A stretch of 64,000 nt of DNA, from contig CM018052.1 of assembly GCA_008638375.1 (NCBI GenBank), positions 28,915,239 to 28,979,238 of the forward strand, read 5' to 3'. Positions 36,001 to 48,647 of the stretch are shown here, one piece after another. The notes under the pieces were generated by a model that worked only from the letters and a program-made list of their open reading frames with translations, searched no databases and was not told the DNA's origin. The number at the start of each line of letters is the position of its first letter. Position 1 is the stretch's first letter. The stretch is from Nyssa sinensis. Its lineage: Eukaryota; Streptophyta; Magnoliopsida; Cornales; Nyssaceae. A program made the position numbers and the translations under genes.

Positions 36001-36179
36001 AATTCTTTATAAATGGCTACACCCATTTCACAAAAACAAATCAAACCCTAACCCAATCAAGCACTAAAGGGAAGAGAAAGATTCAATGGAATTTGTATAC
36101 AAAAGCAAAAATTATTGAAACTGTATGCTCTCTTGTGGATAGAGCTCAAAAGGGCTACAACAGTGGGTGGTCATGAAGA

Positions 36180-37061
36180 TCATGTAGGAGGGCCATAGCC
36201 TGGTAGATCAGGCCATTGATTTGGGTTCAATGGAGTCCCACTGGTGCTGTTGCTGGTAGTGTTGTTGGTGCTGCTGTTCCAAAAACTGGGGTTTGAGGCT
36301 GATGGGTTCATACTGTTGTTTATCATGAGGCTTTGATTCCACGAACCAGGAGGCCTGTTTGGTTGAATCAAGCTTTGATCAGATGGGAAAATGGGTTCTA
36401 TGTTCTTATCTCTGTTACCCATTTGGTAAAACTCATTTTGCTGCTGAATCAGCTGATGTTGAGCCTGTCTTGAGCTATAAGAAGGAACATTGAATCCTTG
36501 TAATAGAGCCAAATTAGAGGCACTTACAAATTGGCCACCAATACTGACAGGTGGTTGATTGAAGGGTTGTGGTGGGCTTGAAGATGGCATAGCCGCCAAA
36601 GAAGATAGAAAGCCACCACCAGAATAGTAAGAAGTAGCCGATGGAATCCCCGGAGGCAAAGCCAAATTGCCGAGTTCTTTGTTCCTCAAAGCTGGAATCA
36701 TCGTCGCTGATTGTTGCTCTTGTGGTGGTGGTGGTGCTGATGGTTGAGATCTTGAAATATCGCCACTTGAAGATGAGGCTTTCGCCCGCTTTCCCTTCCG
36801 ACAGCCACCACCAACGGGGACGTTCCGTAGGGTTCCGCCTTGAGTCCAGTACCTTCTACAAGTCTTGCAAAAGTACCGAGGCTGAGAAAGGCTGTAATTA
36901 TTGTAGTAACAAAACTTTGTGTTGAGCGAATCACACCGAGGGCACTTCTGTGGCTGCTGCTGATGGTGCGGTAGATTTTCCGGTTGCACCGGCGGCTTCA
37001 ATTGCCGATTATCATGATCTTGTTGCTGCTTCATATCATCTTCCGTTCTTCCTTGCTCCAT
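36180..37061 (-). CDS. Dof-type zinc finger transcription factor, 293 aa
   Basis: This is a nuclear plant transcription factor that binds AAAG-core promoter sites through a single Dof zinc finger. The finger spans residues 39-92, with zinc ligands C40, C43, C65 and C68 (C-x2-C-x21-C-x2-C), the [17 protein letters not shown] block and a basic CRKGKR end, which usually doubles as a nuclear signal. The N-terminus (1-38) is Gln-rich and hydrophilic. The C-terminal half is Ser/Asn/Gln-rich, as in activation regions, and ends [11 protein letters not shown]. The start at 37061 gives a full-length, uninterrupted protein of usual Dof size. The exact subfamily is not fixed. It is one of two intact genes here, and nearby elements do not break it. 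Confidence 0.96.
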   Translation of the reverse strand: MEQGRTEDDMKQQQDHDNRQLKPPVQPENLPHHQQQPQKCPRCDSLNTKFCYYNNYSLSQPRYFCKTCRRYWTQGGTLRNVPVGGGCRKGKRAKASSSSGDISRSQPSAPPPPQEQQSATMIPALRNKELGNLALPPGIPSATSYYSGGGFLSSLAAMPSSSPPQPFNQPPVSIGGQFVSASNLALLQGFNVPSYSSRQAQHQLIQQQNEFYQMGNRDKNIEPIFPSDQSLIQPNRPPGSWNQSLMINNSMNPSASNPSFWNSSTNNTTSNSTSGTPLNPNQWPDLPGYGPPT

Positions 37062-37560
37062 CTCTCAAACCTCTCTCTGTCTTGTGTATATATCTATATC
37101 TACACAAGTCTATATCGAACTTCTTTGGCTAGCTCTTCACTTAATGTCTGCCATAATATCAGATATGGGCGGATAAGTTTTTGGTTGCATGCAGCTAAAA
37201 TTCGGAGCCGTTTCTAGCTAGAGATATGTATGAAACTCAACGTGTCTGTTTGGATTGTGAGAATCCAGAGTGGAAAACAAACGGCGATCATTACCTTATT
37301 GCATGCGGATTTGTTCTCACCAACCCACGGCAAAACCAAAGGGTTTAATACAAAAACAGCATATGAAAATCCAGAACTGACTCGCTCTCCAACCCAACAA
37401 AATCTGCTCGGATTCTCAATTCCTAACTCGGCTTGGTAGAGAGAGAAAGTGGAGAGATATAGAGAGACAGAAAGAGAGTGAGAAACCTACCTGCTTTTTC
37501 TGCAACGAGAGAGAGAGATGAGGTGTACGTATGTTGCACGTAGACAAAGTCACGAAGAGT
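37062..37560 (-). promoter_or_regulatory. Dof 5' leader with a possible intron
   Basis: On the - strand AAAAAGCAG/GTAGGT (donor at 37490) and TATTATGGCAG (acceptor ending 37148) could bound a 343-base intron in the 5' UTR. CT-rich sequence precedes the donor (37440-37520), as at many plant transcript starts. No cDNA evidence is available, so the intron is a guess from splice motifs. Confidence 0.3.
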
Positions 37561-38390
37561 GGTCTAATCTCTGTGAAACGAGTTCAGTGAAAGTACAGTG
37601 ATCATAAAGAAGTGGGTTTGTTTAGGTTCAATCCAAGTCGATAATGAACTCAAAATTTCTCAGTTCAGCAACTTCTATGGAAGACCCAGAATATCAAATT
37701 GGCAAAACATGAATTAAATCACAAACCATGGTCCAGATTTTCAAGAGATTAATTCGTACCAACAAAGACGAGAAACGAGGGAGATTTAGAGAGAAATTTC
37801 AGAAGTTGGAGATCTGCTAAAAACAGGTGGCGCGCAACCACGAGAAGAAGAAGGGTTTAGCTGCAGTGGCGGCGGAAGCGTGGCCAACGAGGGTGGCGGT
37901 CGGCAATGGTTGGTGGCTGTGTCAGAACTCAGCTCTTTCTCTCTCTATAAGTCTATTTCTCTCATCCCACTTTCATCTCTCTTTACAGGTCTCTCTTGAG
38001 TCTTCCATTGTATTACTTTTCTGTTTCGTTCTCTGACAGCGTTTTGGGTCAGCTGGAATCGCAACACTCTTGATACATTCAGCGCACATCAAGTTGAAAG
38101 ACAGTACTACCCTCACCACTTTATTATTTTCATGTCTCTGTCAAGGTTACTTTTGTCTTTCCGAGTCAGTGGTGGCCAAAATACAAGTATATACATATCT
38201 GTATGTAATGTAATGTCTACATATATGTGTAATTGTCAGGACAATTGGACTTAATTATTTAAAGACGGTTATTTTATTTTATTATCTGATGTAACCTGAT
38301 CTTTTCTTATAATATTAATAATTTTTTAAATTCATGAGAAAATTATTTATCATTTATTTTAAAAGATTGTCTTGGGAAGATTTTAAAATT
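37561..38390. other. Upstream region of the Dof gene, no gene seen
   Basis: The stretch is less AT-rich than its surroundings up to about 38180, with a CT tract at 37930-37990. A 69-codon + strand ORF at 37827 is in CT-rich sequence and lacks family character. Confidence 0.5.
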
Positions 38391-38793
38391 TTAGAGTAAT
38401 TACATTGATGTTTTTTTGAGATTATTTGACAATTAGAGATATATTTTTTTTTGTATTTTTTAAAATTATACTGATATTTTTTATTATATTGATAATATAA
38501 AAAAAAAAATTTACAAAATTTGTCATTAATGTTATTAGTATTTTAATTGTATTTTTTAAATATATAAAATATATTTATATATTACACTACTTTCTTGTAT
38601 TTTTAGAAATTATAAGAGAAATTCATGTATAAATCAATATAATTATCTTTAAAAATAAAATTATAAATTCTTTTTTCTCTTTAACATTTGTTTCCCACAC
38701 TTTGGGCAAAGTAGTTTAAAATAATATCAAAAATAATAAGAAATACTTTTGTAATAATCAATTATTAAAAAAGAGTTAATGTAATTATTCTAA
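38391..38793. mobile_element. AT-rich MITE-like element
   Basis: TTAGAGTAATTACATTGATG at the left is inverted at the right as TTAGAATAATTACATTAAC. The interior is low complexity. Ends and class are tentative. Confidence 0.4.
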
Positions 38794-39300
38794 ATTTTTT
38801 GTCAAAAGCCAAATACTCCACGTGGGATGATAATTTAAAATAATGAGTAAATTGTACCGACATTTCATGAATTTTTAATAATTATAAAAAGATTTTTTAA
38901 ATCTTTTAAAATTACATTATCTTTTTTTATTTTTATTACCAAACTATATATCTCTCCTCCTGTTCAAATTTTTTTAAAAAATAATAAAAATATTTTTTTC
39001 ATGTTTTTGTTTTTTTATATTTTTTTATTTTTTCTAAAACTTTCTAACCTTTTTTGAAGAATTTTTTTATTTTATATAAAAATAAACCTAAAGTAAATAA
39101 CTTATATTTTATTTTAATAACAATATTTTAATCAATATTTACATAAAATAAAAACTTTTAAAAATTAATTAAAATTAAAAAATATAATAAGTAGAATAAA
39201 AACACTTCTGTCAAAGTAAAAATGGTTTTATTAATAAATATTGAAAAAATATAATTTCATAAATCTCAATAAAAATTAATAAAATTTATCCTAAAATAAT
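38794..39300. other. AT-rich stretch without genes
   Basis: Very AT-rich with TTTTTATTTT and AAAATAATAAAA runs. Nothing else is visible. Confidence 0.6.
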
Positions 39301-39361
39301 TGTCTCATGGAATAGTTTTGCAGACGGTTGAAAATAGTTTTTTTGCTGTGGGGTTATGTTG

Positions 39362-39396
39362 CACGTGCCCCGAGCAAGTAACGGAAGAGGCACGTG
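39362..39396. promoter_or_regulatory. Pair of CACGTG G-boxes
   Basis: CACGTG occurs at 39362-39367 and 39391-39396, 29 bases apart, in a GC-richer island (39345-39620) within AT-rich DNA, 2.3 kb upstream of the Dof start. Such boxes bind bZIP/bHLH factors. The link to the Dof gene is only positional. Confidence 0.4.
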
Positions 39397-39647
39397 ATGA
39401 GAGGCGTTGTGGCTGACGATGGTGTCCGTTAGGGGTTACAACTGCTCCACACAGACACTGTTACCACTAGGTGGACAAACACAAGCGTTTCTTGTACATA
39501 TGGGACCAACAAACTCATGTGGCCCATCTTCCTCACCCAATCCTCAAACAATCGATCATATGGTGATGTGGTCCTTTGTGGAAGTTGTCTCGACCAATCC
39601 TATTTCAAACACACACACACGCGCGTATCCAAACACAATATATTATA

Positions 39648-39845
39648 AGAGTAATACTATGTATATCAAAAAGATTTTATAAAATTATTTACACTGAGTT
39701 ATCAGTATTGTATTAATTTTTTATTATATTATATCTCATCATGAAATTAATACAAAATTGACAATGATAAAAAATTAATACAATACTAATAATTCATTTA
39801 TGTAAATTATTTAGATAAAAAATTATGGTCATCATAGCATTACTC
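39648..39845. mobile_element. hAT-like MITE, 198 bp, with 8-bp duplication
   Basis: ATATTATA flanks it on both sides (39640-39647 and 39846-39853). GAGTAATACTATG at the left end matches inverted GAGTAATGCTATG at the right, and CAGTATTGTATTAATTTTTT inside is also inverted. An 8-bp duplication suits the hAT superfamily; the AT-rich duplication weakens the case. Confidence 0.55.
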
Positions 39846-40019
39846 ATATTATATGAAGGTTGCTTGTCTTTTTTTTGTTACTCATTTACAAACTCCTCAT
39901 TCATTCATATAATTTTGTATTGGTATGAACGATAAATTAAGACTACACATGACACGGACGTCCGACTACTATATACATATGTAAATGAGCGTAAACTCAC
40001 GGGGTGTGATGGATAACAA

Positions 40020-40120
40020 TTCATGACTCATCTATTGATGCTCATATGACCGTATGGGATTGTGTCCATTATTATGTGTCTCACTAATGAAATTTAATAT
40101 ATGAACGCTAATAGATGAGT
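40020..40120. repeat. Imperfect foldback
   Basis: ACTCATCTATTGATGCTCAT near 40025 is matched in inverted form by the sequence near 40100-40125 (ACTCATCTATTAGCGTTCAT on the - strand). The loop contains TATTATGTGTCTCACTAATG. It may be the core of a small MITE. Confidence 0.4.
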
Positions 40121-40135
40121 AACAAAACATTATAT

Positions 40136-42814
40136 GGGGTGTGATAGTCATATTAAGATCATAGAAAGACTGGGATCGCTCAATCATAAAATCAACAAAA
40201 AAATTGAAAAATGTTTCAAATTTTATATATCTGTAATATAATTAAATTAAAGTTTAAGATTAATAAAAGTTTAGGACCCATATTCATAGTATAATCAAAT
40301 TAGAAATTTAAGATTAATAAAATCTTACTCTACAAAAAAAAAAAACATAAAAACTCCATAAAATAAAAATTAATTATATCAGTAAAGTTTTATTGGTATT
40401 GTGCTCTAATATTTTATTACATCTATTTAGATTCAAAAATATCTAAAATTTCTATTATTAGAGTTTTATTAAATATATACATATGAAAATAAAGTAAAAA
40501 ATTACATTAATTTTTTTTTAAAAAAGTCTCATTTAGAGTTGTCACTTTTATTACTTTAGGCCTCCATTAATTATATATAACCAAGTAGGAATTTGTTTGG
40601 ATGTATGCTTTCACATCCAAGATATTTTATTATTATTTAATAAATTTGATTTATTATTATTGAATTTCATATTATCATACATGTGTATGTTGTTATTTTA
40701 TACCATGAGATGGTTAGTCCTTAAATTATTATTGAAAATATTTCATGTATATAAATGAGATTTATGTACAGGAGATATGAACTTATGATTAAATAGTTCT
40801 AGAATTGTTTGCAATCGTTGATTAGATTGTGCATCTTGTTTGTAATATTATAATACATTTGACCTCTATGTGATAGGTGATTTATCTCAACCATTAGAGT
40901 AGTGTACTCTGGGTTATTATATTGGTGTATTTGGAATACGCTGAACTGAATTTGTATAAGAAACGTGCCATATGAAGCTATCATCTTTGATGTGATTCTT
41001 ATATTCACTATTCGTAGTAAGTTCTTAATCTTGAAAAAATAGTGGACTCAAGTTTTTAATGGTAGTGGCTTTGAGTTTCCAATGAGTGAGCTCTCTTTAA
41101 TAAACACTTTGGTATCTTGAAAAATTATTGTTTAGACTGCGGGAACACATATTTTTGAAGATAGAATCTACACTCTCTAAATTAGAGAGAAAAATATCAC
41201 TAATGTATTAATTTAGTTGATTAATCACTGAAATCCGAGTTCGGTCTTTTTAAGAAATTGTTTATTGAGATGTTGACCATTTTATAGCGATTAATAATTG
41301 ATGAATTAAGTTATAAAAATAATTAAAAATTAGTTTGATAGTGTATTAATTCAAATCCAAATTATTGATATCAAGGTAGAGAGATCCACTATATATGTTT
41401 AGTGATTATGAGTTTTTCTCTATTTTATCAAATTAAAGTGCAATTATAATTATGTAGTAGAATTAATTAGTCATTAATTAATTAAGATTTAATTAAAAAT
41501 TAATTGACTAATTTGAGTTAACCTGGTGAGACCCTAGATCTATTCTTTTGTCCTAATTTTGTAAACCCTTATAAATATGTAATTAAAGAGGATAGTCGTA
41601 CACAATAAACCAATATATGTATGATTTGCATAGAGAAAAAAGATAAGAAGACTTAGAAAAGTAAGAGAATGAAGATTGTATCAATTTCTTTAAAAAAACT
41701 TTTTCAATAATCAAGATTATCAAGAATAAGAAAAATTACATTAATCTCTTTAAAAATGCTTCTTCAACAATCAAGATTATAAAAAATAAGGTAATTCTAA
41801 CCCCTTGTTCAAGATTGTATAATTCATGCAAAGAAAAATATTTAAATAAATTTTTAAAAAATGATTACGAACCCAACAGACACATGATATACAAGACTCA
41901 CCCAAAAATATCTCAAAAAGGAGAAGAATATGACATCAAAGTACAATTATTTTACACAATGAGAAAAAATAATACTTAGCTCTAAATCAGTTAAGAGGAA
42001 CTTTCTTTTATTTACATACGTGTCATAATTTTAATAAATTATATATACACTTGCATATATATTACATGAATATTTAGTTTTAACAAAAAAAAATTAAAAA
42101 ATTAAAAAAATTCATATATATTATATATAAATAAATACGTGATTGATTAAAATTGTGATAGGTAATTTCAAATCAAGTATTGTACTTGAAATTATATGAA
42201 ACAGAAGAACATTATTACACCAAGTTGGGCAAGCTTGATGATGTGCCATATCAGTCGGTCGATCCTCCAGAACGGAATTGTACACACAAGAGTTGGGTAT
42301 CATCAAGTAGAGATCTTATAGTACTGCGTTATGCACCCTGCATTCCCAACATAAACAGTATGTCCAAAGCACATTTAATGAACGAGTAGTGATAGGTAAT
42401 AATTATACCTTAATAAGATTCGGGATATAATAGTTTAAAAAATTCATATCTTAGTGTAAAATAAGTTGGGAAGATTTTTAAAAAATAATAGAAAAACTTT
42501 AAATCTTATTTTAAAAAAAAAATACTAATAATCACATAGTTAATTAGTCATGTTTTAAAAAATGGAGGCAATCTTTTGACCCAAAATGATGAGACAGGCT
42601 ATCATGACTGAAACTGTCACAGAACCAAACGACTTTACGTAGGTTTCCAATTTCATTTTGTTGTCATTTACTATAATTTTATTTTCACAATAATTTTATT
42701 TAGGATAATTCGACTTCATTTCAGCTTGCGACTATAGTTTTTTAGTATGACAAAGTTTCTAATTTTCTAAAAAAATTTAATTTTTATTAATTTCAAATTT
42801 TTTTCTTTTTCAAA
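40136..42814. other. AT-rich stretch, no supported gene
   Basis: Contains a ~70-base imperfect repeat of CAATAATCAAGATTAT at 41690-41790 and a slightly GC-richer patch at 42190-42370 with overlapping 61- and 69-codon ORFs that I do not recognise. A remnant LTR may lie near 41570-41880 (TATAAATATG and later AACCCAACAG), but ends were not found. Confidence 0.5.
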
Positions 42815-42820
42815 ATTATT

Positions 42821-43702
42821 ATAGTTTACTGATTGTAATAGGATTAGTATAAGGAATTAGTAGATTCTTATTTAGATTAGTAATAGACTTAACCTGTATA
42901 TATGATGTAAAGTAGTATTTTTTATTCAGATTATCAATAATATATTTTTGTTTAAAAATTTAAAATTTGTTATCTTTGGATGTGGAGTCTCATTTGTTCT
43001 TGGTTACTAAAGAATTCAACGTGTTTGATTCTTTTTCACGTTCCGTATTGCATTCTTATAGGATACAAAGTTATCATATCTTGACATATCACATTGGAGA
43101 TATAAATTTAAGATATATAGTATTTTTCTTAATAAAATGGAGAAAAAATAAGAGCTCCTACATGCAAAGCGGACGAGGCATAGTGATGTAGAACAAGTTT
43201 TTGAGACATTTGAAGAACCATGGGAACATTCCAGCTTTTTTCTTTTTTTTAGTAAATTATTATAGTTTACTGATTGTAATAGGACTGGTATAAGGAATTA
43301 GTAGATTCTTATTCAGATTAGTAATAGTTTTAATCTATATATATGATATAAAGTTGTATTTTTTATTCATATTATCAATAATATATTTCTGTTTAAAAAT
43401 TTAAGATTTGTTCTCTTTGTATGTGGAGTCCCATTTGTTTTTAGTTACTAAGGAATTCAATGTGTTTAATTCTCTTCACGTTTTATATGGCATTCTTGTA
43501 AGATACAAAGTTATTATATCTTGAGACATCATATTGGAGATACAATTAGAGATATAAATTTAGGATATATAAAATTTTTCTTAATAAAATAGAGAAAAAA
43601 TAAGAGCTCCTACATGCAAAGCGGACGAGGCATAGTTATGCAGAACAAGTTGTTGAGGCATTTGAAGAACTATGGGAACATTCTAGCTTTTTCGCTATTT
43701 TT
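42821..43702 (+). repeat. Direct duplication, two ~441-bp copies plus a partial third
   Basis: ATAGTTTACTGATTGTAATA at 42821 recurs at 43262, 441 bases on. Both copies continue through a shared TTATCAATAATATA and GAGCTCCTACATGCAAAGCG block. A shorter, diverged third copy lies at 43850-44060. The LTR-like order (TATATATGATGTAAAG, then TTATCAATAATA) suggests tandem LTRs or a TRIM element, but ends are unclear. Confidence 0.75.
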
Positions 43703-44740
43703 AGTAAGTTTTAATTTTGTAATTACTTTGTGTAGGGAAGTCTAAATTAACTTCTTCTTACGACTATAGTTTTCTAGTTTGAATTGGTTTCTAATCTTTC
43801 AAAAAGTCCTAATTTTTTTTTATTTTTGAATCTTTCCTACTTTTAAGAATTTTCTAACTTCCTAATTATAATAGATCTAAGTATAAGGAATTAGTATATT
43901 TGAGTTTCAAAGAATTTTCTCTTTTGAATTAGTAATAGTCTTAGTTTATAAATATGATGTAAAGTATATTCTTATTTGAATTAGTAATAGTCTTAGTTTA
44001 TAAATATGATGCAAAGCGGTACTTATTCTTTAGATTATCAATAATATTTGAGTTTCAAAGAATTTTCTCTTTTGTATGAGCAATTCCCTTCTTACTTTTT
44101 TTTCTAAAAAATTCAGCATGATCGATACTCATTCACATTTTCGTACTATATTACATAGGCAACGGAAATGGCTGTAACAAAAAGGATGCCATTCTCCATA
44201 CTACTTGAAAAAATGTTTTGTCGAAAAGTCTTATTGTAGTATTTTTCTTCTAGTTTGAGTGTTCATTAAGAATTCATGCGATCTCATAGATTATTAAAAT
44301 CGGGACGCGATATGTTTAGTGAGACATTTTTACTAAACCTTTTTTTTTATCTATTGGTATTCATCTCGACCGATGAATGCTCATTATGTGGGTCCCATTA
44401 ATAATTTCACAAAGGTGTTAAGCAATTATTGGATGCACCTCAGGCTAATAAATAAATTTTTCCGATAAATAAAGTTTAAATGCTAACATTTTGTTTACCA
44501 CATAGAGGCAAAATTGAATGGTAGTTTGACATATTTTTTAATTTCTTTTAATATGATTTTAGATGAATGTCATACTATGTATTTATTATTGAATAATTAA
44601 ATAATAACATGTATCTCATGTACTTTGAGAAAAATTATTAAAACAACAATAAAGAGGAGCCTTATCCAATTTCTAGATCAAATGAATTATGTTAAAATTT
44701 TAAGAAAATAATTAATTATTTAATTTTACTAAAAATTTTT

Positions 44741-45015
44741 GTGCAAATTACACCTATCTCTTCTGAGATTTTTGACAATTGCAGAAACCTCTCCTATAGT
44801 TTCTGAAATAACATTGTCCTTCTTTTGGTTTCAATGTTGATAACAAATTCCTCCTGCCGTCAATGACCATTAGTTGACCTAACATAATTTGATGATGTAA
44901 GCAATTCTTTTTGTCTAAATGTCAATTTTACCCCTTACAAGTCATGGTTAAATGACAAAACTACCCTCACTTTAATAATAATTTTTTTAATTAAAAATAA
45001 AATAAAATTTCTCCA

Positions 45016-45052
<37 letters not shown>

Positions 45053-45144
45053 CTTCCTTCAAATGCACTTCTCTCTCTTTCTCTACAACCCACTTTCTCT
45101 CTCTCAACTTCAAGAATCCTCTTCTATGGCCCCTGGTTCCCCCC

Positions 45145-45190
<46 letters not shown>

Positions 45191-46383
45191 CACCTCCATC
45201 CTCTTATTTTTCCACAACTTTGATCCACCAATTTTCTCTCATTTTCTACAGCTTTCTCACAACCCAAACAAACCAAAATCGAGCTCGACATCAAGTAATC
45301 GAAGGCGCGAGTACCCAGAACAGCCGCAACCATGGATATATATCCCCAAAACAGTGAAAAAAAACAGTTCTCATTCCACACCACACCCTCCATACCTACC
45401 TCTATCTTCATCTCTAAACCCCAAAACAACCCCACCCATAAACAAAAGGGCTTGAAAATTCAATACCCAGTTGAAATCTATCCCCAAAACAGTGAAAAAA
45501 AACAGTTCTTTCCCACAAATTCAAATCCCATATATTAACATAAGAAAGATATATATAATTTTAGAGAAATTTATAAAGGAAAATTAATTTAAGAAACATT
45601 GAGATAAGGTTTTAGAGAGTATTTTTAGAGCTCTCTCTTGTTAGTTCTTTCTTTATCTTCGTTTCCACCACCCACTGCTTTTGGCAACCACCCAACGCCT
45701 CACTAACAAGTCCAGCCCCTTCGCTGCCAGTGACGGCCACCACGATCGCTCACACTAGACACCATCACCGCCATGAATTCTAGCCATCAACCATGGATTC
45801 AGATTATTCTCATCTTTCACACCTCGATAGATTTCAACCATCAATCATGGTCGACCCAACCATGGATTCCGTTCAATGATGCCCATGTAGAGAGAAATCA
45901 AGTTGCAGTAATTGATGAAAGTTGCAAAAGATTTTCACCATGAACAGATCAACCTAATGTCAACTGAATGTGGGTTTGTAGTATTTTGGTATATTTAAAT
46001 TATGAATTGTAATAGATCTGGGGTCCACAACTTAATGCTAATTGAAATACAATTTTAGAAAGAAAAAAATAGGAGAGAAATGGGGAGGATTATGATGAAT
46101 CTGGTGAATAGAGGGTATGCACCCTTGGATTTACCCTTGAGCGACGGGTGCAGGCCTGTAATCCACACAGAGACAAACTGAGAGGAAGAAAGAGGGAAGA
46201 GAATTTTTGATTTTTGGCTTTAAAATAATTATTAAAATATAAGGGGTAAAATAGTAAATGAACATATTATGTTAACGTCATTTAGCAGAGAGGTCTGATA
46301 GGGGAGACAGTGTTATTTCAGAAAGTATAAGGGAAGTTTCTACAATTGTTAGAAATCTCAAGAGAAATAGGTGTAATTTGCTC
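44741..46383. mobile_element. Mutator-like element 2, inverted relative to element 1
   Basis: The left end GTGCAAATTACACCTATC matches the right end of element 1 over about 250 bases, and its right end, inverted GAGCAAATTACACCTATT, matches element 1's left end over about 150. The flanks AAAATTTTT and AAAGTTTTA agree at 7 of 9 bases. The interior has CT and TA microsatellites (45020-45190) and a 28-base repeat of CCCCAAAACAGTGAAAAAAA at 45345 and 45482. ORFs inside are low complexity, and I recognise no captured gene. Confidence 0.82.
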
Positions 46384-46649
46384 AAAGTTTTATATAATGT
46401 GCATAAAAGGCAATGGGCTTTCTAGTAACCCTGACTCCCCTTGCCCCTATCGGCATCCGCCCATCAAACTATATTCACTAATTCACTTTTTTTTTTTAAA
46501 TACTTATTATTAATTTCGTGAATGCTACAAAATGAATGATGTATATACATCATTTGGCTATACCTTAAGACAACTCTAGCACTTGACTATACCTTAAAAG
46601 CAAAAATTAATATATAAGTGTAACATAATATGTTACGTCATTGTTCAGG
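46384..46649. other. Short intergenic stretch
   Basis: AT-rich; nothing seen beyond a T-run at 46486-46497. Confidence 0.5.
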
Positions 46650-46975
46650 GGGTAAATGAGTCGAGTCAAATCGAGTATTGAATTATTTAAATTTGACTTG
46701 TTAAAATAAATAAATTTTAAATTATATTTAAACTCGACTTTTTAATTTTTGAAATCCATCGCAAGCACTTAACTTGTTAATTTTTCGAATCGATTACGAG
46801 CTAAGCTCAATTAGATTGATTTTTTTATATAATATAAGAACACTTTTGTCTTGATGAGTTGAGTTTAATAAATTAACGAGTTTCAAAATATGTTAAAACT
46901 TGTCTTATTTATCTTGCGAATTAATCTCAAACATTTTATAACTAAATCGATCACAAGTTAAGCTTGAATAATCAA
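46650..46975. repeat. Dispersed AACTCGACTT-type repeat, copy 2
   Basis: GAGTCAAATCGAGTATTGAA, AAACTCGACTTTTTAATTTT and GAGTTTAATAAATTAACGAG phrases resemble the stretches at 22060 and 50190. Confidence 0.4.
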
Positions 46976-47647
46976 TTCATTTTACAATTTTATTTTTGGT
47001 TCTAAAATGACACCCGTTGGGTAGTAGTAATCTTCTATTTTTGTATAGCATTAACTTGACACATATTAAACGAAATAGGTGGCTATTTTTTAAGTGCGAC
47101 TGGAAAATTAAACTGAACCTATTAGTAGTATGATTAATTATCAATAATATATTAGATATATTATAAATTATACTTATAAATAAATACACTTTCTGTTACT
47201 GAAAAAATAAAAAAGTAAAGTCTAAGACTGTGAAAAGATATGTTACTCCTTACAAATTGAAGTTAATTATACAAAAAATGAAGTGACATATTCAATACTT
47301 AATTCAAACAAATAATTGATATAAATTATAATTATAAATGTTACTGTTTAAAATAAAAATTTAAATATTTCATAATAAGAATAGTAGTTGTTTACCATTT
47401 CTCACTAAAATTACTTTTTATTTGATGAGGGAAGAAAGTCCCAGCCCAATTTCTCCCATACCTGAACCATACACATCGTGAATTTAGCAAGAAGTAATGG
47501 TAGAAGTTCCTAATTTATATTTTCAAATTATATTTTTAATGTAATATATTAAAATATAATAATTTTAAAAATTACATTTAAGTAGTACTCAAAATATTAT
47601 ATTCTGACATATTTAAATAGAAATATAATATATATATTAAAAATTTG
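46976..47647. other. AT-rich stretch without genes
   Basis: No supported ORF or repeat. Confidence 0.55.
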
Positions 47648-48140
47648 AATAAATTACATTAATTATTTCTAAAGTTTCTGATAATTACATTAATTTCTTT
47701 TAAAATTTTTATAATTACATTAACCTCTCTTATTTTACCAAATAAATTACAAATACCTTTCTCAAGTCAATTTTTTTTTCTCAAAATAACAATATTGTCC
47801 CTTTTAAATTTTTACTTTTTTTTTACATTTTTCAATTGTGACTTTTTTTTTCATTTAGAATAAATATTGATTAAAAATTTAAATTTATTTTTCTATACCT
47901 TAAATTTATTTTTATATAAAATAAAACATCTTTAAAAAAATTAGAAAAAAATTGGTCAAATTTAAAAAATACAAAAAAAATAAACCAAAAGAGACAATTT
48001 TGTCATTTTGAAGCAAAAAATTAACTGAAATGAGATGTTTGTAGTTTGTTAGAAAAATAAGAGAAGTTATTATAATTTTAAAATTTTTAAAAAATGTTAA
48101 TATAATTGTCAAAAAAACTCGGTATAATTTATCTTAAAAA
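47648..48140. mobile_element. Non-autonomous element with ~150-base inverted ends
   Basis: GAATAAATTACATTAATTAT ... AACCTCTCTTATTTTACCAA ... CAATATTGTCCCTTTT at the left is matched, inverted, by GATAAATTATACCGAG ... AACTTCTCTTATTTTTCTAA ... AAAATTGTCTCTTTT at the right. Long TIRs suggest a Mutator-like MITE; no target duplication could be fixed. Confidence 0.5.
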
Positions 48141-48545
48141 TTTTCTAACATATTTTTTTTAGCAGGTACATGTGGTGTAACGGTACAACCGAAAATTGAG
48201 TGTTCCAGTACGAGAGAGTTGTCCCTCTTAATAAATTATATCGATCTCTTTTAAAATTTTTGACACTGATCTTCTTTAAAATTTTTAAAATTACAACCTT
48301 ATATTTAATCAATTACTTCAATGTAATTTATTCAATATTTTTTATGAGTCATATAACACACAATTTATAGTACATTGTGCTATGATACCTCTTAATATGA
48401 GAAGTAATACTTAGATTATCCAAATTTATATCTCAAAATAATGTAATATTAATATACTGTCGTATCATTATTATATTATTTAAAATAAAAAATAAAAATA
48501 TAAATTATTATTGTATCTTATTTTAATTACTTGAGCAATGGTTAT

Positions 48546-48551
48546 TTTATT
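48546..48551 (-). terminator. Likely poly(A) signal of the LEA gene
   Basis: AATAAA on the - strand, about 97 bases after the LEA stop codon. Confidence 0.45.
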
Positions 48552-48647
48552 CCACGTGTAAATTGAGAATATGACCCAAGTAATGTAAAAGGCTCAATAT
48601 ACAAAACATAACCCCAGTAAGTAGAACATTGCAAAAGACTACATTCT

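Noticed and set aside
36641..36934. ORFs in other frames over the Dof gene
   Set aside because: Shadows of the Dof coding sequence; the 293-codon frame with the intact zinc finger explains the region.
37827..38036. 69-codon + strand ORF upstream of the Dof gene
   Set aside because: The second half is a CT-tract translation and no family is recognisable.
45063..45455. 130-codon ORF inside Mutator-like element 2
   Set aside because: Translation of CT and TA microsatellites and CCAAAA-rich repeats; low complexity.
48173..48211. Possible tRNA-like SINE head (TGGTGTAACGG fits the A box)
   Set aside because: The B-box position reads GTTCCAGTAC, which misses the consensus, and no target duplication was found.
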